Positions 5,191-6,179 of a stretch of 6,179 bases of DNA are shown here, one piece after another. Source of the stretch: Thermoplasmata archaeon. Its GTDB lineage: Archaea; Thermoplasmatota; Thermoplasmata; Thermoplasmatales; Thermoplasmataceae. Under the pieces are notes generated by a model. It saw nothing but the letters and a program-made list of their open reading frames with translations. It was not told where the DNA came from and ran no database searches. Both the position numbers and the translations under genes were made by a program. The stretch lies in the NCBI GenBank assembly GCA_021804185.1, contig JAJZKL010000081.1:1-6179 (forward strand). The letters are read 5' to 3'. Position 1 is the first letter of the stretch, and each line of letters begins with the position of its first letter.

Positions 5191-6179
5191 AGTAAACTTC
5201 GAGGGTTACATCATTGAATATTTAGGCAACCACGGCTGGCTTATTGGCGAATCATCAAAGTACGATAGGGAACTTGCACTTTACCCAGAAGATGTTTTCG
5301 GATGGCTTGAAGACACACAACCTGAGAAGCTAAATGAGAACCGGGGTCTGAATGATACCAATGAACAGAATGCACTCCTGAAAAGAATGATCAACGTAAT
5401 GGACAGGGGTGGTTCGCTCTCAGTCCTGAGACATGGCTTCAAGGACATATCCAGGCAATTCGATATGTGCCAGTTCAGACCCTCTCAGACAATGAATGAA
5501 AAAATCCTTGATATGTACAACAAAGTCAGACTGAGAGCCGTCAGGCAGTTGCATTATTCTCTCAACAATAACAATTCCATTGATATCGTGCTCTTTGTGA
5601 ACGGGATTCCCATTGCAACCATGGAGCTCAAGTCGGATTTCACCCAGAGTGTAGAGGATGCAAAGGAAGAGTACAAGCAGCAGAGACTTCCAAAGGATCC
5701 CAAAACCAGGAAGGAAGAACCCCTGCTAGCATTCAGAAAGAGAGCAATTGTGCACTTCGCTGTGAGCACAGAAGAAGTATTCATGACCACCGAACTCCGG
5801 GGGAAAGATACAGTGTTCCTGCCATTCAACATGGGTAATGATGGTGGGAAGGGGAATCCACCTAACCCGAATGGTTATCCGGTAAGTTATTTCTGGGAAC
5901 GCATTCTTCAGAAAGACACATTCCTGGAGATCATAGGAAAATATGTCCACCTTGAAAAGAATGACCCGGATTCACGAATCCTTGCTGAATCTAGAAAAGA
6001 TAAGATAATTTTCCCAAGATTCCACCAGTGGGACTGCGTTACCAAATTAATAGACGCAACTAGGGAGGAGGGATCAGGGAACCGGTATCTCATACAGCAT
6101 TCAGCCGGCTCAGGTAAAACAAATTCAATATCCTGGCTGACACACCAGCTTGCAAGTCTCCATGATAGTGAAAACAAGA
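5171..6179 (+). CDS. hsdR: type I restriction-modification system, restriction/translocase subunit HsdR (3' truncated by window)
   Basis: HsdR is the ATP-dependent translocase and nuclease that cuts unmodified DNA when joined to M2S. The frame is open from 5165 to the window end, about 336 codons of a protein usually near 1,000. Numbering from CTG 5171, the N-terminal segment LHEVNFEGYIIEYLGNHGW (5-23) and YDRELALYPEDVFGW (30-44) are typical HsdR. The PD-(D/E)xK nuclease core is D138 with E152-L-K154 (SIDIVLF...IATMELKS). The Q-tip-like FHQWD (near 285-290) precedes Walker A AGSGKT (312-317), the start of the helicase domain. No ATG, GTG or TTG occurs in frame before the conserved N terminus; the first in-frame ATG is near 5388, well inside it. 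CTG 5171 with its strong Shine-Dalgarno is the best start, overlapping hsdS by 20 bp. Alternatively one A was lost near 5190 (ATGAA to ATGAAA would restore an M-K-V-N-F-E start). Confidence 0.93.
   Translation, partial: MPDKLHEVNFEGYIIEYLGNHGWLIGESSKYDRELALYPEDVFGWLEDTQPEKLNENRGLNDTNEQNALLKRMINVMDRGGSLSVLRHGFKDISRQFDMCQFRPSQTMNEKILDMYNKVRLRAVRQLHYSLNNNNSIDIVLFVNGIPIATMELKSDFTQSVEDAKEEYKQQRLPKDPKTRKEEPLLAFRKRAIVHFAVSTEEVFMTTELRGKDTVFLPFNMGNDGGKGNPPNPNGYPVSYFWERILQKDTFLEIIGKYVHLEKNDPDSRILAESRKDKIIFPRFHQWDCVTKLIDATREEGSGNRYLIQHSAGSGKTNSISWLTHQLASLHDSENK

Noticed and set aside
5554..6177. Three overlapping minus-strand open frames within hsdR
   Set aside because: They lie antisense to the continuous HsdR frame with PD-(D/E)xK and Walker A motifs and show no motifs of their own.
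1874..6179. BREX, DISARM or type III/ISP defence systems instead of type I restriction
   Set aside because: Separate M, S and R genes with a two-domain HsdS and an HsdR bearing nuclease plus Walker A fit classic type I. No pglZ, brxC, drm or fused RM gene is visible.

Overview
The window most resembles accessory DNA from an archaeon, probably a moderate-G+C euryarchaeon of the Thermoplasmata type. This is inferred from arginine codons that are mostly AGG/AGA, frequent ATA isoleucine, A/T-rich TATA-like boxes ahead of first genes, and purine-rich Shine-Dalgarno (SD) sites ahead of downstream genes. No rRNA, tRNA or housekeeping gene is present, so the assignment is tentative.

The right two thirds (about 1874 to the window end) are a type I restriction-modification operon in the order hsdM, hsdS, hsdR. 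HsdM is the N6-adenine methyltransferase subunit. HsdS is the DNA-specificity subunit with two target recognition domains. HsdR is the restriction and translocation subunit, cut by the window end just after its Walker A motif. The proteins would form an M2S methylase and an R2M2S nuclease that methylates self DNA and translocates on and cleaves unmodified DNA. hsdM and hsdS overlap by ATGA. hsdR has no ATG, GTG or TTG at a sensible start, but a near-perfect SD lies 6 nt before an in-frame CTG.

The left third is sparse and looks like a worn accessory region. It begins with a 33-codon remnant of a PIN-domain (VapC-like) toxin. Next is an A/T-rich block of nested repeats (about 250-482): a 9-bp palindrome, three exact 52-bp tandem units that each contain a two-tier inverted repeat, then short units spaced about 11 bp. 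A small ribbon-helix-helix (RHH) antitoxin-type gene follows on the minus strand (654-827) with no toxin next to it. Beyond a 14-bp perfect palindrome is a 229-codon plus-strand gene (1007-1696) with a weak resemblance to GT-A-fold glycosyltransferases, in which the first Asp of the expected Asp-x-Asp is Arg.

The restriction operon is a recognisable system. The least explained parts are the repeat block with its neighbouring RHH gene, the orphan glycosyltransferase-like gene and the hsdR start.
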